A DNA stretch of 64,000 nucleotides from Pedobacter steynii (GTDB taxonomy: Bacteria; Bacteroidota; Bacteroidia; Sphingobacteriales; Sphingobacteriaceae). Each line of letters starts with the position of its first letter. The first letter of the stretch is position 1. Under the pieces are notes generated by a model. It had not been told where the DNA came from. It was given only the letters and a program-made list of their open reading frames with translations, and ran no database searches. The translations under genes were made by a program, and so were the position numbers. This document shows positions 36,752 through 47,188 of the stretch, in pieces. Location of the stretch: the NCBI RefSeq assembly GCF_001721645.1, contig NZ_CP017141.1:2480001-2544000 (forward strand), in the 5' to 3' direction.

Positions 36752-39160
36752 CTAAAATCTGTAGCTTATTGTTGTCATAAATTGTCTTGGAGGAATAGGG
36801 TTGATACTATAGTTCTCATGAACATAGTAGTTGAGCGTATTGCCTATGTTCGAAACTTTAGCCAGAAGGGATAATTTCTTAAAGCTATATCCTGCAGTAA
36901 AATCAAATGTGGTGAAATCTCCAACAGGGATCAGACGTGAGCCGGTAGGGCTGGTCAAATCAGCATAAGTATTGTTCCATCCTGCCATACGTTTACCGGT
37001 ATAGAAGGCGGAAGCTCCCAGTTTAAGTCCTTTTACCGCTCCTTCACTAAAGGTGTAAAATAAAGTTCCATTGGCCGTGTGAGCGGTATTTCCTACAATG
37101 CGTTCTCCGACAACATTGTTTACCGGTTTTCCTGGTGTTTTGGTATAACGCATAAAGTTATAGCTATAACCTGCAAGGAAATTTAATCCGGAAACGATGG
37201 TTCCTGAAAGGTCAATTTCTAATCCGTCACTGGTCGTTTCTCCTGCAAATTCTCTGGCTGCGGTTGGTTCGTTATTCGGTAACACCACTGCTTGTGCGAA
37301 ATCATGGTTGATGATTTTATACAAAGACAGGTTAGCCGTAATCTTTCCGTCAAACAACTCATTTTTAACACCTACTTCATACTGATCAATGATGGAGGCC
37401 TTCATGTTGTCACCGTTGATGTCAACGCCGCTATTTGGCGAAAAGTTATTGGAATAGCTGGCAAAAACAGAGGTAGTTTTTAAAGGTTGATAAACAAGAC
37501 CTACTCTGGGAGAAAAAGCCTGTTCGTATCTGGCACGCACCGTTGTTGATTTTGCCGTTTCTCCCGTAGATACGGTATGTATTTTCGGAACGCCTACTGC
37601 CTGATAAGAATAACGCAGACCAGCGAGTACTTTAATCTTTTCAGATAAGGCAATTAAATCCTGGAAATATAAACCAACACGATCGGTAGGGGTTTTTGAT
37701 GAGGACAATATTTGCGTATCCGGCATATCTGTTCTTGGCACGAACTTATTAGGGTCAAGAGTATTGATTTTATCGTAAACAGCACTAGTGGACAGATTAA
37801 AGGTATTCGTTAAATTCATATACCTGTCTCCATCCACACCTACTAATAAAGTATGTTTTACAGATCCGGTATTGAAAATACCGTTTAAGTTGATCTGCCC
37901 GGTATAGTAGTCTTCTGATGTTTTCTGGCGACTCAATTTACGTTCCCAGTCACCGATCTCAGAAGCCTGGATTCTCTCTGAAGAGAAATAGTTTCTGTCA
38001 AACGACTGGAAGGATCCGATCGCATTTAATTTCCAGTTGGCGTTAAACTGATGGTTCAGTTCTGCAGATGCCGTAGCTTGTTTTCCTTTATTGTAAGCCC
38101 AAACTGTGTTGAAAAATTCAGAACGTCCAATTGTAGTCGGGATTTTTCCGCCTAAAGAACCGATTCCAAAATCAGGAGTCAGGTCGTATTCCAGGTAATC
38201 ACCCTGAACTAAAAGGCTGGTTTTTTCACTGATGTTATATAGTAATGAAGGATTGACATAGTAGCGGTCAGACTTTACGGTGTTTCTAAAGCTCTTTGCA
38301 TTTTCATATGTTCCAATCACACGGAAAGCAAGGTCTTTACTGATAGGTCCGTAAATATCAGCACTGGGTTTGTAAAAATCGTAACTGCCTGCACGCATGG
38401 AAACTTCAGCGCCGTATTCGAATTTAGGTTTTTTGGTTACCATATTGATGACCGCTCCGCTGCTTACATTTCCGTAAAGTAATGCAGCACTACCTTTTAA
38501 TACTTCTATGCTTTCCAGTGTACTGGTTTCAGGTAAAGAACCTGAATTTGTTCTGGCACCGTTTTTAAAATAGTTATTGGCTCCAAGGCTATAACCGCGA
38601 GCGAAAAAATTCTCTCCGGTAGTTCCTCTTGTTGTTCCAAGGGCTATACCGTTTACATTTTTCAATACATCACTTAACCTGCTTGCCTGCTGATCTGTAA
38701 TGGTCTGGCTGCTGATAATCTGAATGGATTGTGGCAAATCTTTTGGAGCAATGGCAATCTTACCCATTGCAGCTGGCTTGAGATTCTGACTGTGTGTACC
38801 TGCGATAATTACCTCATTCAATTCTGAGGAGTTTTCGGACAGGATAAAGTCAACTTTGGTAGTTTGACCTTCTGTTACGATTACCTTTTGCGATTGCACC
38901 TGTAAACCTACATAAGAAGTCTTTACGGTGTATTCACCGGATTTTAAATTATGGAAACTAAAAGTTCCATCCTCTTTTGTCAGGGTTCTTCTGTTGTTTT
39001 CCACAATCTGAACGTTAACATATCCGGCAGGTTTTCCATCATTGGAGCTTACTTTTCCGGTAATACTTCCCCTGGCAGGGACCGACGCAAGTTGTGCAAA
39101 TGTGTTTACAGATAAAAAAAGGAGCACTGTAATGCTGAGTAGTTTGTAAAAGTGTTTCAT
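36752..39160 (-). CDS. TonB-dependent siderophore receptor (second copy)
   Basis: Start taken at MKHFYKLLSI (ATG at 39160) to give a normal signal peptide ending NTFAQ. Mature order: carboxypeptidase-like domain (about 28-112), plug (about 130-245, with NFFARGY and LESIEVLKGSAALLYGNVSSGAVIN), barrel ending in SYRF with the terminal Phe. It belongs to the ferric-siderophore class like the receptor at 5040-7406, but with clearly different barrel sequence, so the ligand probably differs. It is monocistronic. Confidence 0.92.
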   Translation of the reverse strand: MKHFYKLLSITVLLFLSVNTFAQLASVPARGSITGKVSSNDGKPAGYVNVQIVENNRRTLTKEDGTFSFHNLKSGEYTVKTSYVGLQVQSQKVIVTEGQTTKVDFILSENSSELNEVIIAGTHSQNLKPAAMGKIAIAPKDLPQSIQIISSQTITDQQASRLSDVLKNVNGIALGTTRGTTGENFFARGYSLGANNYFKNGARTNSGSLPETSTLESIEVLKGSAALLYGNVSSGAVINMVTKKPKFEYGAEVSMRAGSYDFYKPSADIYGPISKDLAFRVIGTYENAKSFRNTVKSDRYYVNPSLLYNISEKTSLLVQGDYLEYDLTPDFGIGSLGGKIPTTIGRSEFFNTVWAYNKGKQATASAELNHQFNANWKLNAIGSFQSFDRNYFSSERIQASEIGDWERKLSRQKTSEDYYTGQINLNGIFNTGSVKHTLLVGVDGDRYMNLTNTFNLSTSAVYDKINTLDPNKFVPRTDMPDTQILSSSKTPTDRVGLYFQDLIALSEKIKVLAGLRYSYQAVGVPKIHTVSTGETAKSTTVRARYEQAFSPRVGLVYQPLKTTSVFASYSNNFSPNSGVDINGDNMKASIIDQYEVGVKNELFDGKITANLSLYKIINHDFAQAVVLPNNEPTAAREFAGETTSDGLEIDLSGTIVSGLNFLAGYSYNFMRYTKTPGKPVNNVVGERIVGNTAHTANGTLFYTFSEGAVKGLKLGASAFYTGKRMAGWNNTYADLTSPTGSRLIPVGDFTTFDFTAGYSFKKLSLLAKVSNIGNTLNYYVHENYSINPIPPRQFMTTISYRF

Positions 39161-39557
39161 TGGCTTATTTAGACTTAATCTAACGAGCGGCAAATGTACT
39201 TTCTGATTTTGATATGACCAAATTTATCTGGATTAATTTTAAATAGACAGCTGTTTGAAAGTTAAATATGGCTTTAAGTGCCAATAGGGGAGGATAGAAA
39301 AAATAATAATAAAATATTTTTAAGCAGATATAATAATCTGAATGGATGAGCGTCTATATATGTGAGAGCGTTAATTTAAACGGGGCGGCTTCGGACGAAG
39401 CTTCCCCGTTTTCCTTTTTAGGACATCTGGCAGCTATCGCTGCAGAATCTGTGTTATTCTTATTTTGTTTCTTTATTATTAACAAAAATAAGTTTAGGGT
39501 TTCATTTTTTTTGACTAATTTGTTGGAACTGGTCAAGAATACATAAAATCATCCCCT
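39161..39557. other. Divergent intergenic region with an orphan hairpin
   Basis: 397 bp between the divergent receptor and porin genes. Its main structure is a strong hairpin at 39378-39411: AAACGGGG...CCCCGTTT with an inner GCTTC-GGAC-GAAGC, followed by TTCCTTTTT. No gene reads into it, so it may terminate a small RNA or act as attenuator for the porin-sdh operon. Confidence 0.5.
39378..39411 (+). terminator. Orphan terminator-like hairpin upstream of the porin operon
   Basis: An 8-bp outer GC-rich stem plus a 5-bp inner stem, then a T-rich stretch in forward direction. It lies 147 bp upstream of the porin start codon. Confidence 0.6.
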
Positions 39558-40679
39558 ATGAAGCTTAATCAACCGGTATTTTATATCGCACTCAGTTTAT
39601 TTCTATGCCCCTTTATCATCAGGGCCCAGGGAATTGATATTCCCGTTACCTCTAAAACAAAACTCAATTTCTCGGGAATGCTCCAAAGTCAGTTTAATTA
39701 TTCTCTGGATGATGATGTTGATGTTAAAGGGGTACACCATGCTGAAAAAGGACAATTTGCACACAACTCTTTTTCCGTTAAACGGGCAAGGTTACAGCTC
39801 AATGCTACGATCAGTGACCGTATCAATGCAGTTATTTTAGTCAATTTTGGTGATTTTACGGGAAATCCTGAAAATAAAGTGCTGGAAAATGCCTTTATTA
39901 AATATAGTGTCAATGACTATGTGAACTTTCAGTTCGGACAATTTCGTCCGCAATTCGGACAGGAAGACAATTACCCGGTAGATTTTGTGCAATCTATAGA
40001 TTATTCCAATCAGTATTACCTGTTTGGAGGCAATAGCTGGCAAAGTTTCCAGATTGGTGCCAGTTTCTCCGGACAGATCAGGGACATTGCTGTTCCCATT
40101 CAATATGCTATTGGCATATTTAACGGAAACAACCGGAACACGGTAGACAATGATGATGGCAAAATCATCCCGGCAAGATTGGTTTTTGGATTGAGCAGGC
40201 AAACTCATCTAGGCCTTAGTGCAGGTGCAGGAAAAAATATGGGACAGAAGATCTGGGCCTATGGTGTTGATGTCGATTATAAAAAGCAACTCAATGAAAA
40301 ATGGGGTGTTCAACTCATTTCTGAATATAAACAAGGCATCAACAGTCAACAGTTTTTTAAACAGACAGAACCATTAATCCCTATCAGCAGATATGCCATG
40401 AGGGGAATTTATGTGCTCCCGAATGTCAGCTATAGCTTTAAGAACACCCGTTTAAAAGACCTTGAATTTGCCTTCCGTTATGAATACCTTGATGCGGACT
40501 TTAAACAGTCAGGAAATGCCAGACAAAGTTATATCCCTATGATAAGTGCTTCCTTTGCTGAAGCCTATGCAATCCGGGTACAGCTGGGGCTTCAGATGGA
40601 CCGGTTTCAGGAAAACATTCCAAACACAACAGAATACAATACCAATAGAGTGATCTGCCAGGTGCAGGCAAGGTTCTAA
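39558..40679 (+). CDS. Porin of the OprP/OprO phosphate-selective type
   Basis: 373 aa with a signal peptide ending IRAQ and a porin fold: FSVKRARLQLNATISDRINAVILVNFGD, VNFQFGQFRPQFGQEDN and a C-terminal strand VICQVQARF. The family includes anion-selective trimeric channels. Placed 19 bases before a dicarboxylate transporter gene, it most likely lets dicarboxylates such as succinate or fumarate through the outer membrane; phosphate selectivity is not implied. Confidence 0.85.
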   Translation: MKLNQPVFYIALSLFLCPFIIRAQGIDIPVTSKTKLNFSGMLQSQFNYSLDDDVDVKGVHHAEKGQFAHNSFSVKRARLQLNATISDRINAVILVNFGDFTGNPENKVLENAFIKYSVNDYVNFQFGQFRPQFGQEDNYPVDFVQSIDYSNQYYLFGGNSWQSFQIGASFSGQIRDIAVPIQYAIGIFNGNNRNTVDNDDGKIIPARLVFGLSRQTHLGLSAGAGKNMGQKIWAYGVDVDYKKQLNEKWGVQLISEYKQGINSQQFFKQTEPLIPISRYAMRGIYVLPNVSYSFKNTRLKDLEFAFRYEYLDADFKQSGNARQSYIPMISASFAEAYAIRVQLGLQMDRFQENIPNTTEYNTNRVICQVQARF

Positions 40680-40698
40680 CCTAAAAATTCCCAATTTT

Positions 40699-42129
40699 AT
40701 GCAAGAAATTAACTACAAAATGATGCTGGTTACCCTGGTCTTTGGGGTAATTATTTGGTTTATTCCTGTGCCGGAAGGTGTTAAGCCCGAAGCCTGGCAT
40801 TTACTGGCCATTTTTCTGGGAACGATCCTCGGGATCATCCTAAAAGCGGCTTCTATGGGGACCATGTCAATGATTGCCATTGCAACAGTCGCCCTCTCGG
40901 GTGTATTGGCACCGGGAGATCCGGGTAAATCCATTTCTCTGGCCTTAAGCAGCTTTGGAGATAAGGTCATCTGGCTGATCGGCATTTCTTTCTTTATTGC
41001 TCGCGGGTTTATCAAAACAGGATTAGGAAGCAGAATTGCCTATCTTTTTATCCGTGTATTTGGACGTAGCTCCCTCGGTTTAGGTTATGGCTTAGGCTTG
41101 GCTGATCTGGTGCTCGCACCAGCTATTCCAAGCAATACAGCCCGGGGCGGGGGAATCATCTACCCGATTATGAAATCTATGGCCCTGAATTTTGATTCCG
41201 TTCCTGAAAAGCCGGAAACGCACAGAAGACTGGGCGCTTACCTGACGTTAAACAGTTACAACATCAACTTGATTACTTCGGCAATGTTTCTTACCGGAAC
41301 AGCAAGCAATCCGATGTGCCAGAAGTTTGCAGCAGACCTTGGAATTCACATCACCTGGATGTCCTGGATGTGGGCTGCGATTGTTCCGGGAATCATTTCT
41401 CTGATTGCCGTGCCTTATATTATCTATAAAATCTATCCTCCGGAAATTAAGTCTACCAATGGGGCGACAAAAATGGCGACAGAAAAATTGAAAGAAATGG
41501 GCGGAGTAACGCGTAATGAATGGCTTATGCTGACTGCTTTTTTTGTCTTGCTTTTTTTATGGATTACCGGTGATCTTTTTAAAATTGATGCAACCACGAC
41601 TGCTTTTATCGGTCTGGTGTTTTTACTTCTTTCACAGGTGCTGACCTGGGAAGATGTGAAAAGTGAAAAAGGAGCCTGGGATACCATCGTCTGGTTTTCT
41701 GCCCTGGTGATGATGGGTAGTGCACTCAACCAGCTTGGCTTAATCCCATGGTTCAGTAATCTGGTGAAAGCAAAAATAGGAGGGATGAGCTGGACAATGG
41801 CCTTTCCAATTATTATTCTTGTTTACTATTATAGCCATTACCTGTTTGCGAGTGCAACTGCGCATGTTGCCTCTATGTATGCCGCACTATTGGGGGTAGG
41901 CGTAACAATAGGTATTCCGCCAATGCTCCTGGCCTTATCTCTTGGATATTGCGGAGGGATATTCGGTACATTAACTCATTACGGACATGGTCCGGCACCT
42001 GTATTTTTTGGAAGCACCTTTGTAGACGTGAAAGACTGGTGGTCCAGAGGGTTTATATTGAGTATCGTTTTTCTGATTATCTGGATGGGGCTCGGCGGTT
42101 TGTGGTGGAAAGTGATCGGTTTATATTAA
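40699..42129 (+). CDS. DASS family dicarboxylate transporter
   Basis: 476-aa inner-membrane protein with about 11-12 transmembrane segments. The two substrate/ion motifs of the divalent-anion:sodium symporter family are visible as LAPAIPSNTARGGGIIYP and LTGTASNP. Relatives carry malate, succinate, 2-oxoglutarate or citrate, as Na+ symporters or exchangers. Together with the porin and succinate dehydrogenase it forms an uptake-and-oxidation unit, so succinate, fumarate or malate are the likely substrates. Confidence 0.92.
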   Translation: MQEINYKMMLVTLVFGVIIWFIPVPEGVKPEAWHLLAIFLGTILGIILKAASMGTMSMIAIATVALSGVLAPGDPGKSISLALSSFGDKVIWLIGISFFIARGFIKTGLGSRIAYLFIRVFGRSSLGLGYGLGLADLVLAPAIPSNTARGGGIIYPIMKSMALNFDSVPEKPETHRRLGAYLTLNSYNINLITSAMFLTGTASNPMCQKFAADLGIHITWMSWMWAAIVPGIISLIAVPYIIYKIYPPEIKSTNGATKMATEKLKEMGGVTRNEWLMLTAFFVLLFLWITGDLFKIDATTTAFIGLVFLLLSQVLTWEDVKSEKGAWDTIVWFSALVMMGSALNQLGLIPWFSNLVKAKIGGMSWTMAFPIIILVYYYSHYLFASATAHVASMYAALLGVGVTIGIPPMLLALSLGYCGGIFGTLTHYGHGPAPVFFGSTFVDVKDWWSRGFILSIVFLIIWMGLGGLWWKVIGLY

Positions 42130-42139
42130 CTCAGAACGC

Positions 42140-42814
42140 ATGGAAAAAAAAAGTAGCTGGTCAACCCTCATGCGGAAAACGCTGATGGCGCTATCAGGAT
42201 TATTCCTTTGTTTCTTTCTGGTGATTCACCTCCTGGGAAACCTGCAACTGCTGATGCCTGAAGAACAGGCGAAGGAGAGCTTTAACAATTATTCTCAATT
42301 ACTTTCCGGAAATATCTTTATCAAGGTCATTTCCTATGTGTTATACACTTCCATTGTTGTCCACTGTCTGGATGCTTTAGTAATCACCCTTTCTAACCGG
42401 AAAACTGCTGGCAAATATGCATTCGATCAGCGGGGAGCGTCGAGTAAATGGTATTCGAGAAATATGGGGATCCTGGGCACACTGATATTGGTTTTTCTGG
42501 TATTTCATTTTAAAGATTTCTGGTATCAGTACAAGTTTGGCAGTTTGCCGAAAGATGAGTACGGGCATAAAGATTTATATACGATTGTAATTGCCGCTTA
42601 TCAGGATTGGTGGTATGTGCTCTTTTATGTATTGTCCATGTTTGCATTGGGCTATCATTTGTTGCATGGTTTTTTTAGTGCTGCCCGCACATTGGGTGTC
42701 TATCATCCCAAATATGTTTCCTGGATCAGAACCTTTGGGAAAGGTTATAGTTATGTCATTACCATAGGCTTCGCTATCATTCCGATTTATATTTATTTAA
42801 CTCAACATATGTAG
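42140..42814 (+). CDS. sdhC: Succinate dehydrogenase cytochrome b subunit
   Basis: 224 aa with five transmembrane helices, of the single-subunit di-heme type used by Bacteroidota instead of SdhC plus SdhD. His residues on several helices ([38 protein letters not shown]) fit two heme b sites. It anchors SdhA/SdhB and passes electrons to menaquinone. It begins 11 bases after the transporter gene. Confidence 0.93.
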   Translation: MEKKSSWSTLMRKTLMALSGLFLCFFLVIHLLGNLQLLMPEEQAKESFNNYSQLLSGNIFIKVISYVLYTSIVVHCLDALVITLSNRKTAGKYAFDQRGASSKWYSRNMGILGTLILVFLVFHFKDFWYQYKFGSLPKDEYGHKDLYTIVIAAYQDWWYVLFYVLSMFALGYHLLHGFFSAARTLGVYHPKYVSWIRTFGKGYSYVITIGFAIIPIYIYLTQHM

Positions 42815-42815
42815 T

Positions 42816-44732
42816 ATGGAACTGAACGCTAAAATACCTCCAGGGCCATTAAAAGATAAATGGAACTTTTATAAAGATCATGCAAAACTGGTAAACCCAG
42901 CCAATAGAAAAAAAATGGAGGTGATTGTAGTCGGCACCGGGCTTGCAGGAAGTGCTGCAGCGGCATCGCTTGGGGAGATGGGCTATATGGTGAAATCATT
43001 TTGTTTTCAGGATTCTGCAAGAAGGGCTCATTCCGTAGCTGCACAGGGTGGGGTAAATGCTGCCAAGAATTATAAAAATGATGGAGATAGCGTGTACCGT
43101 ATGTTTTACGACACGATTAAAGGTGGAGATTTCCGATCCAGGGAGGCTAACGTCTACCGCTTGGCAGAATGTTCTGCACAGCTAATTGATCAGGCTGTTG
43201 CCCAGGGTGTTCCCTTTGGCCGGGAGTACGGCGGATATTTAAATAACCGCTCTTTTGGGGGCGTACAGGTAAGCCGGACATTTTATGCCAGGGGACAAAC
43301 CGGACAGCAGTTGTTATTGGGTGCCTATCAGGCATTGATGAGACAGGTGTCAGCAAAAACAGTGACACTTTATACCCGTCATGAGATGTTGGACCTGGTA
43401 TTGGTGGACGGAAAGGCCAGAGGAATTATCGTGAGAAATTTAGATACCGGAGAGATAGAGCGTCATAGTGCACATACCGTAATTCTGGCTACCGGTGGTT
43501 TTGGTAAAATCTATTACTTATCTACATTGGCGATGGGCTGTAATGCTTCAGCCATCTGGCGTGCGCATAAAAAAGGGGCGTTTATGGCCTGTCCGAGCTG
43601 GACGCAGGTTCACCCGACTTCCCTTCCCCAATCTGGAGATTACCAAAGCAAACTGACGCTGATGTCTGAATCCTTGCGTAATGATGGTCGGATATGGGTA
43701 CCGTTAAACCGGGAGGAAAAGAGAAACCCAAATGATATTCCTGAGAATGAACGTGATTATTATCTGGAACGCCGATACCCTGCTTTTGGAAATCTGGCGC
43801 CACGGGATATTTCATCCCGGGCAGCTAAAGAACGTATTGACGCCGGTTTTGGAGTAGGCCCTCAACGGAATGCTGTATATCTCGATTTCTCCAAAGCAAT
43901 AAAAGAACAGGGAAAAGAAAAAATCAGGGAAAAATATGGGAATCTGTTTGATATGTATCGTAAAATCACCGCTACAGATGCTTATGCTGAACCTATGATG
44001 ATCTCTCCAGCAGCACATTTTTCTATGGGTGGGCTATGGGTAGATTATGAGCTAATGACCACCATTCCGGGATTATTTGCCCTCGGTGAAGCCAATTTTG
44101 CAGATCATGGTGCCAACCGGCTTGGTGCAAACTCTCTGTTGCAGGCTTGTGTTGATGGTTATTTTGTTGCTCCTTATACCGTTTCCAATTACCTGTCAGG
44201 GGAGATTCATTCAGAAAAGCTGGAAACAGATACGCAGGAGTTTGTTGATGCTGAGGTACAGGTGCGGGCACACCTGGGGAGATTGCTGGCTATAGGGGGA
44301 ACTAAAACAGCCGACCATTATCATAAAATACTCGGTAAACTGCTATACGACCATTGTGGCTTGTCGAGAAGTAAAAAAGGATTGTTATATGCTATAGAAG
44401 AAATCAAAAAACTGCGGGAGGATTTCTATGAACACCTTAAAGTTCCGGGCACTGAAGACGAAATGAATGGGGAACTGGAGAAAGCGGGTCGAATCAGTGA
44501 TTACCTGGAAGTGGCGGAGCTGATGTGTCAGGATGCCTTAACCAGGGAAGAGTCCTGTGGAGCTCATTTTAGGGAGGAGTATCAGACGGCAGAAGGAGAA
44601 GCTTTAAGGAATGATGAGCAGTTCTGCTTTGTTTCTGCCTGGCAATGGCAGGGGGAGAACAAGGAAGAGCAGTTGGTTCCCGAACCGCTGTATTTTGAAC
44701 AGGTAGAATTAACCGTAAGGAGTTACAAATAA
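42816..44732 (+). CDS. sdhA: Succinate dehydrogenase/fumarate reductase flavoprotein
   Basis: 638 aa. FAD-binding [14 protein letters not shown] (37-50), H72 in [10 protein letters not shown] as covalent FAD attachment, and the active-site region [11 protein letters not shown] and [11 protein letters not shown] are all present. Oxidises succinate to fumarate with SdhB/SdhC, and fumarate reduction under low oxygen is possible for this type. Its start follows the sdhC stop by one base. Confidence 0.97.
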   Translation: MELNAKIPPGPLKDKWNFYKDHAKLVNPANRKKMEVIVVGTGLAGSAAAASLGEMGYMVKSFCFQDSARRAHSVAAQGGVNAAKNYKNDGDSVYRMFYDTIKGGDFRSREANVYRLAECSAQLIDQAVAQGVPFGREYGGYLNNRSFGGVQVSRTFYARGQTGQQLLLGAYQALMRQVSAKTVTLYTRHEMLDLVLVDGKARGIIVRNLDTGEIERHSAHTVILATGGFGKIYYLSTLAMGCNASAIWRAHKKGAFMACPSWTQVHPTSLPQSGDYQSKLTLMSESLRNDGRIWVPLNREEKRNPNDIPENERDYYLERRYPAFGNLAPRDISSRAAKERIDAGFGVGPQRNAVYLDFSKAIKEQGKEKIREKYGNLFDMYRKITATDAYAEPMMISPAAHFSMGGLWVDYELMTTIPGLFALGEANFADHGANRLGANSLLQACVDGYFVAPYTVSNYLSGEIHSEKLETDTQEFVDAEVQVRAHLGRLLAIGGTKTADHYHKILGKLLYDHCGLSRSKKGLLYAIEEIKKLREDFYEHLKVPGTEDEMNGELEKAGRISDYLEVAELMCQDALTREESCGAHFREEYQTAEGEALRNDEQFCFVSAWQWQGENKEEQLVPEPLYFEQVELTVRSYK

Positions 44733-44744
44733 TAAAACCGGCTT

Positions 44745-45491
44745 ATGAAGATCAATTTGAAAATATGGAGGCAAAGTGATGCCGGAAGTCCAGGTAGATT
44801 AGTAGATTATAAACTGGACAATGTAATCCCTCACATGTCTTTTCTCGAGATGATGGATACCCTGAATGAACAGCTGGTCTTGAACGGAGACCGCCCGGTA
44901 GAATTTGACCATGATTGCAGGGAGGGCATTTGTGGTCAATGTGGAATGATGATTAACGGGCGCGCACATGGACCAGTTGAACACCTTACGACTTGTCAGC
45001 TGCACATGCGGGAATTCAAAGATGGAGATACCATTTATGTAGAACCTTTCCGGGCTCAGGCTTTTCCGGTAAAAAGAGACCTGAGGGTAGACCGGTCGGC
45101 ATTCGACAGGATCATTATGGCAGGGGGATTTGTCTCGGTAAATACTGGACAGGCTCCGGAGGCAAACGGAATTCCCATTAGCCATGAACAAGCGGAATCG
45201 GCTTTTGATTCTGCAGCCTGTATTGGATGTGGTGCCTGTGTGGCTACCTGCAAAAATTCCAGTGCTGCGCTGTTTACAGGCGCGAAGATTGCACACCTGG
45301 CTCAGTTGCCGCAGGGAAAGATAGAATCCAGAAAAAGGGTGCTTTCGATGGTGGACCAGATGGATATAGAAGCTTTCGGTCATTGCAGCAATACAGAGGC
45401 CTGTGAAGTAGAATGTCCGCAGCATATTTCCGTGTTAAATATCGCCAGAATGAATTGGGAATATAGCCTGAGTAAAGTTCTAAAAAAGTAA
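44745..45491 (+). CDS. sdhB: Succinate dehydrogenase/fumarate reductase iron-sulfur subunit
   Basis: 248 aa. The [2Fe-2S] cluster ligands are C58, C63, C66 and C84 (CREGICGQCG). The C-terminal part has CIGCGACVATC and CSNTEACEVECP for the [4Fe-4S] and [3Fe-4S] clusters. It carries electrons from FAD to the heme subunit. Last gene of the operon, followed by a strong bidirectional terminator. Confidence 0.97.
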   Translation: MKINLKIWRQSDAGSPGRLVDYKLDNVIPHMSFLEMMDTLNEQLVLNGDRPVEFDHDCREGICGQCGMMINGRAHGPVEHLTTCQLHMREFKDGDTIYVEPFRAQAFPVKRDLRVDRSAFDRIIMAGGFVSVNTGQAPEANGIPISHEQAESAFDSAACIGCGACVATCKNSSAALFTGAKIAHLAQLPQGKIESRKRVLSMVDQMDIEAFGHCSNTEACEVECPQHISVLNIARMNWEYSLSKVLKK

Positions 45492-45520
45492 ACCCGTGTA
45501 TCCCCCTTCAGACAGAAAAT

Positions 45521-45557
45521 AAAGAATCCGGTATTGCCTATCAATACCGGATTCTTT
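45521..45557. terminator. Bidirectional intrinsic terminator between sdhB and glyS
   Basis: A perfect 16-bp stem (AAAGAATCCGGTATTG and complement) with a 5-base loop. Confidence 0.92.
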
Positions 45558-45578
45558 ATTGGATTATATTCTTTATAC

Positions 45579-47060
45579 TTATTGCAATAAGTTTTTCCAG
45601 CTTACTTTGCTGGAGATTAAGGATTCCAGGTCTTTAATGTCTATACGTTGTTGTTCCATGGTATCGCGATGACGGATGGTTACCGAATCATCTTCCAGCG
45701 TCTGGTGATCAATGGTGATACAGAATGGCGTTCCAATGGCGTCTTGTCTGCGGTAACGTTTACCAATCGCATCCTTTTCTTCATACAAACAGTTGAAATC
45801 AAGTTTCAGATTGTTCATGATTTCTCTTGCTTTTTCCGGTAAGCCATCTTTTTTAGTTAATGGGAAGATCGCTACTTTATATGGAGCCAGACAAGGGTGT
45901 AAGCGAAGTAATGTTCTGCTATCTTGTTTCTCTCCGTCACTCAGATCCTGCTCTTCAAAAGCATTGATCATCGTTAACAGGAACATGCGGTCTAAACCAA
46001 TGGAGGTTTCGATCACATAAGGGATATAATTTCCATAAGGTTTTCCTTCTTCATTCAGTTCTGCATCGAAATATTGCATTTTCTTGTTAGAGAACTTCTG
46101 ATGTTGTGAAAGATCAAAATCCGTACGGCTGTGAATACCTTCTACCTCTTTAAATCCAAAAGGGAATTCAAACTCGATATCCGTAGCGGCATTAGCATAG
46201 TGAGCCAGTTTCACATGGTCATGGAAGCGATATTTATCGGCAGAAGTTCCTAATGCCTTATGCCATTTTAAACGGGCTTCTTTCCAGTAAGCAAACCATT
46301 TGGCGTCTTCACCCGGACGAACAAAGAATTGCATTTCCATTTGCTCGAACTCGCGCATTCTCATGATGAACTGACGGGCAATTACTTCATTTCTGAAGGC
46401 CTTTCCTATTTGAGCAATTCCAAAAGGAATTTTCATTCTTCCTGATTTCTGTACGTTTAAGAAATTCACAAAAATACCTTGTGCTGTTTCCGGACGTAGA
46501 TATACTTCATCAGATCCTTCAGCCATTGCACCGAATTGAGTACTGAACATCAGGTTAAACTGACGTACTTCTGTCCAGTTTTTTGTTCCACTTACCGGGC
46601 AGGCGATCTCATGTTCTTCAATTAATAATTTTAAACGGGGAAGGTCTTCTGCCTGTAAAGCTTCGTCCATATCCGCCTGCAGTTTTGCAGCTTTATCGGT
46701 CTTTCCGTCTTTTTCGTAGCGGGCAATTTTATCTTCTAACAACTGATCGGCACGATAGCGTTTTTTAGAGTCTTTGTTATCGATCATCGGATCGTTAAAC
46801 CCATCTACGTGTCCGCTGGCTTTCCATACTTTCGGGTGCATAAAAATTGCTGAATCTATTCCTACAATATTTTCATGCATCTGAACCATGGATTTCCACC
46901 AGTAAGTTTTAATGTTGTTCTTTAATTCAGCACCCAGCTGCCCGTAATCATATACAGCACTCAGTCCATCATAAATTTCGCTGCTTTGGAATACAAAACC
47001 GTATTCCTTGGCGTGTGATATTACATTTTTAAATTGTTCGTCGTTAGTATTCTTTGCCAT
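45579..47060 (-). CDS. glyS: Glycyl-tRNA synthetase, dimeric type
   Basis: Charges tRNA-Gly. The start is set at MAKNTNDEQF (ATG at 47060), because the upstream nine codons are not family-like. This gives 493 aa. Class II motifs are visible: FNLMFSTQFGAM, YLRPETAQGIFVNF (motif 2 region) and SIGLDRMFL (motif 3). LHPCLAPYKVAIFPL opens the anticodon-binding domain. Single-chain alpha2 form. Confidence 0.97.
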   Translation of the reverse strand: MAKNTNDEQFKNVISHAKEYGFVFQSSEIYDGLSAVYDYGQLGAELKNNIKTYWWKSMVQMHENIVGIDSAIFMHPKVWKASGHVDGFNDPMIDNKDSKKRYRADQLLEDKIARYEKDGKTDKAAKLQADMDEALQAEDLPRLKLLIEEHEIACPVSGTKNWTEVRQFNLMFSTQFGAMAEGSDEVYLRPETAQGIFVNFLNVQKSGRMKIPFGIAQIGKAFRNEVIARQFIMRMREFEQMEMQFFVRPGEDAKWFAYWKEARLKWHKALGTSADKYRFHDHVKLAHYANAATDIEFEFPFGFKEVEGIHSRTDFDLSQHQKFSNKKMQYFDAELNEEGKPYGNYIPYVIETSIGLDRMFLLTMINAFEEQDLSDGEKQDSRTLLRLHPCLAPYKVAIFPLTKKDGLPEKAREIMNNLKLDFNCLYEEKDAIGKRYRRQDAIGTPFCITIDHQTLEDDSVTIRHRDTMEQQRIDIKDLESLISSKVSWKNLLQ

Positions 47061-47188
47061 AGTGATGCAAATATAGAAGATTAACAAATAAATCTTCTAC
47101 CCGAAATCAGATGATTCCAAAAAACAATAGATGCATCATGTCCGTTCCTGCCCTGAGTTTACATAAGAAAGTTTTTCAAGAGAGAAAA

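Noticed and set aside
39346..39546. 66-codon forward frame before the porin
   Set aside because: It runs through the terminator-like hairpin and shows no protein-like pattern beyond a hydrophobic stretch from T-rich DNA.
42140..45491. Missing sdhD subunit
   Set aside because: The five-helix single-subunit SdhC type does not need SdhD; this is normal for Bacteroidota.
45566..45590. Similarity of the glyS 3' end to the last IS-array unit (ACTTATTGCA)
   Set aside because: The match is about 10 bases and falls in glyS coding sequence and its stop region; chance is the simpler explanation.
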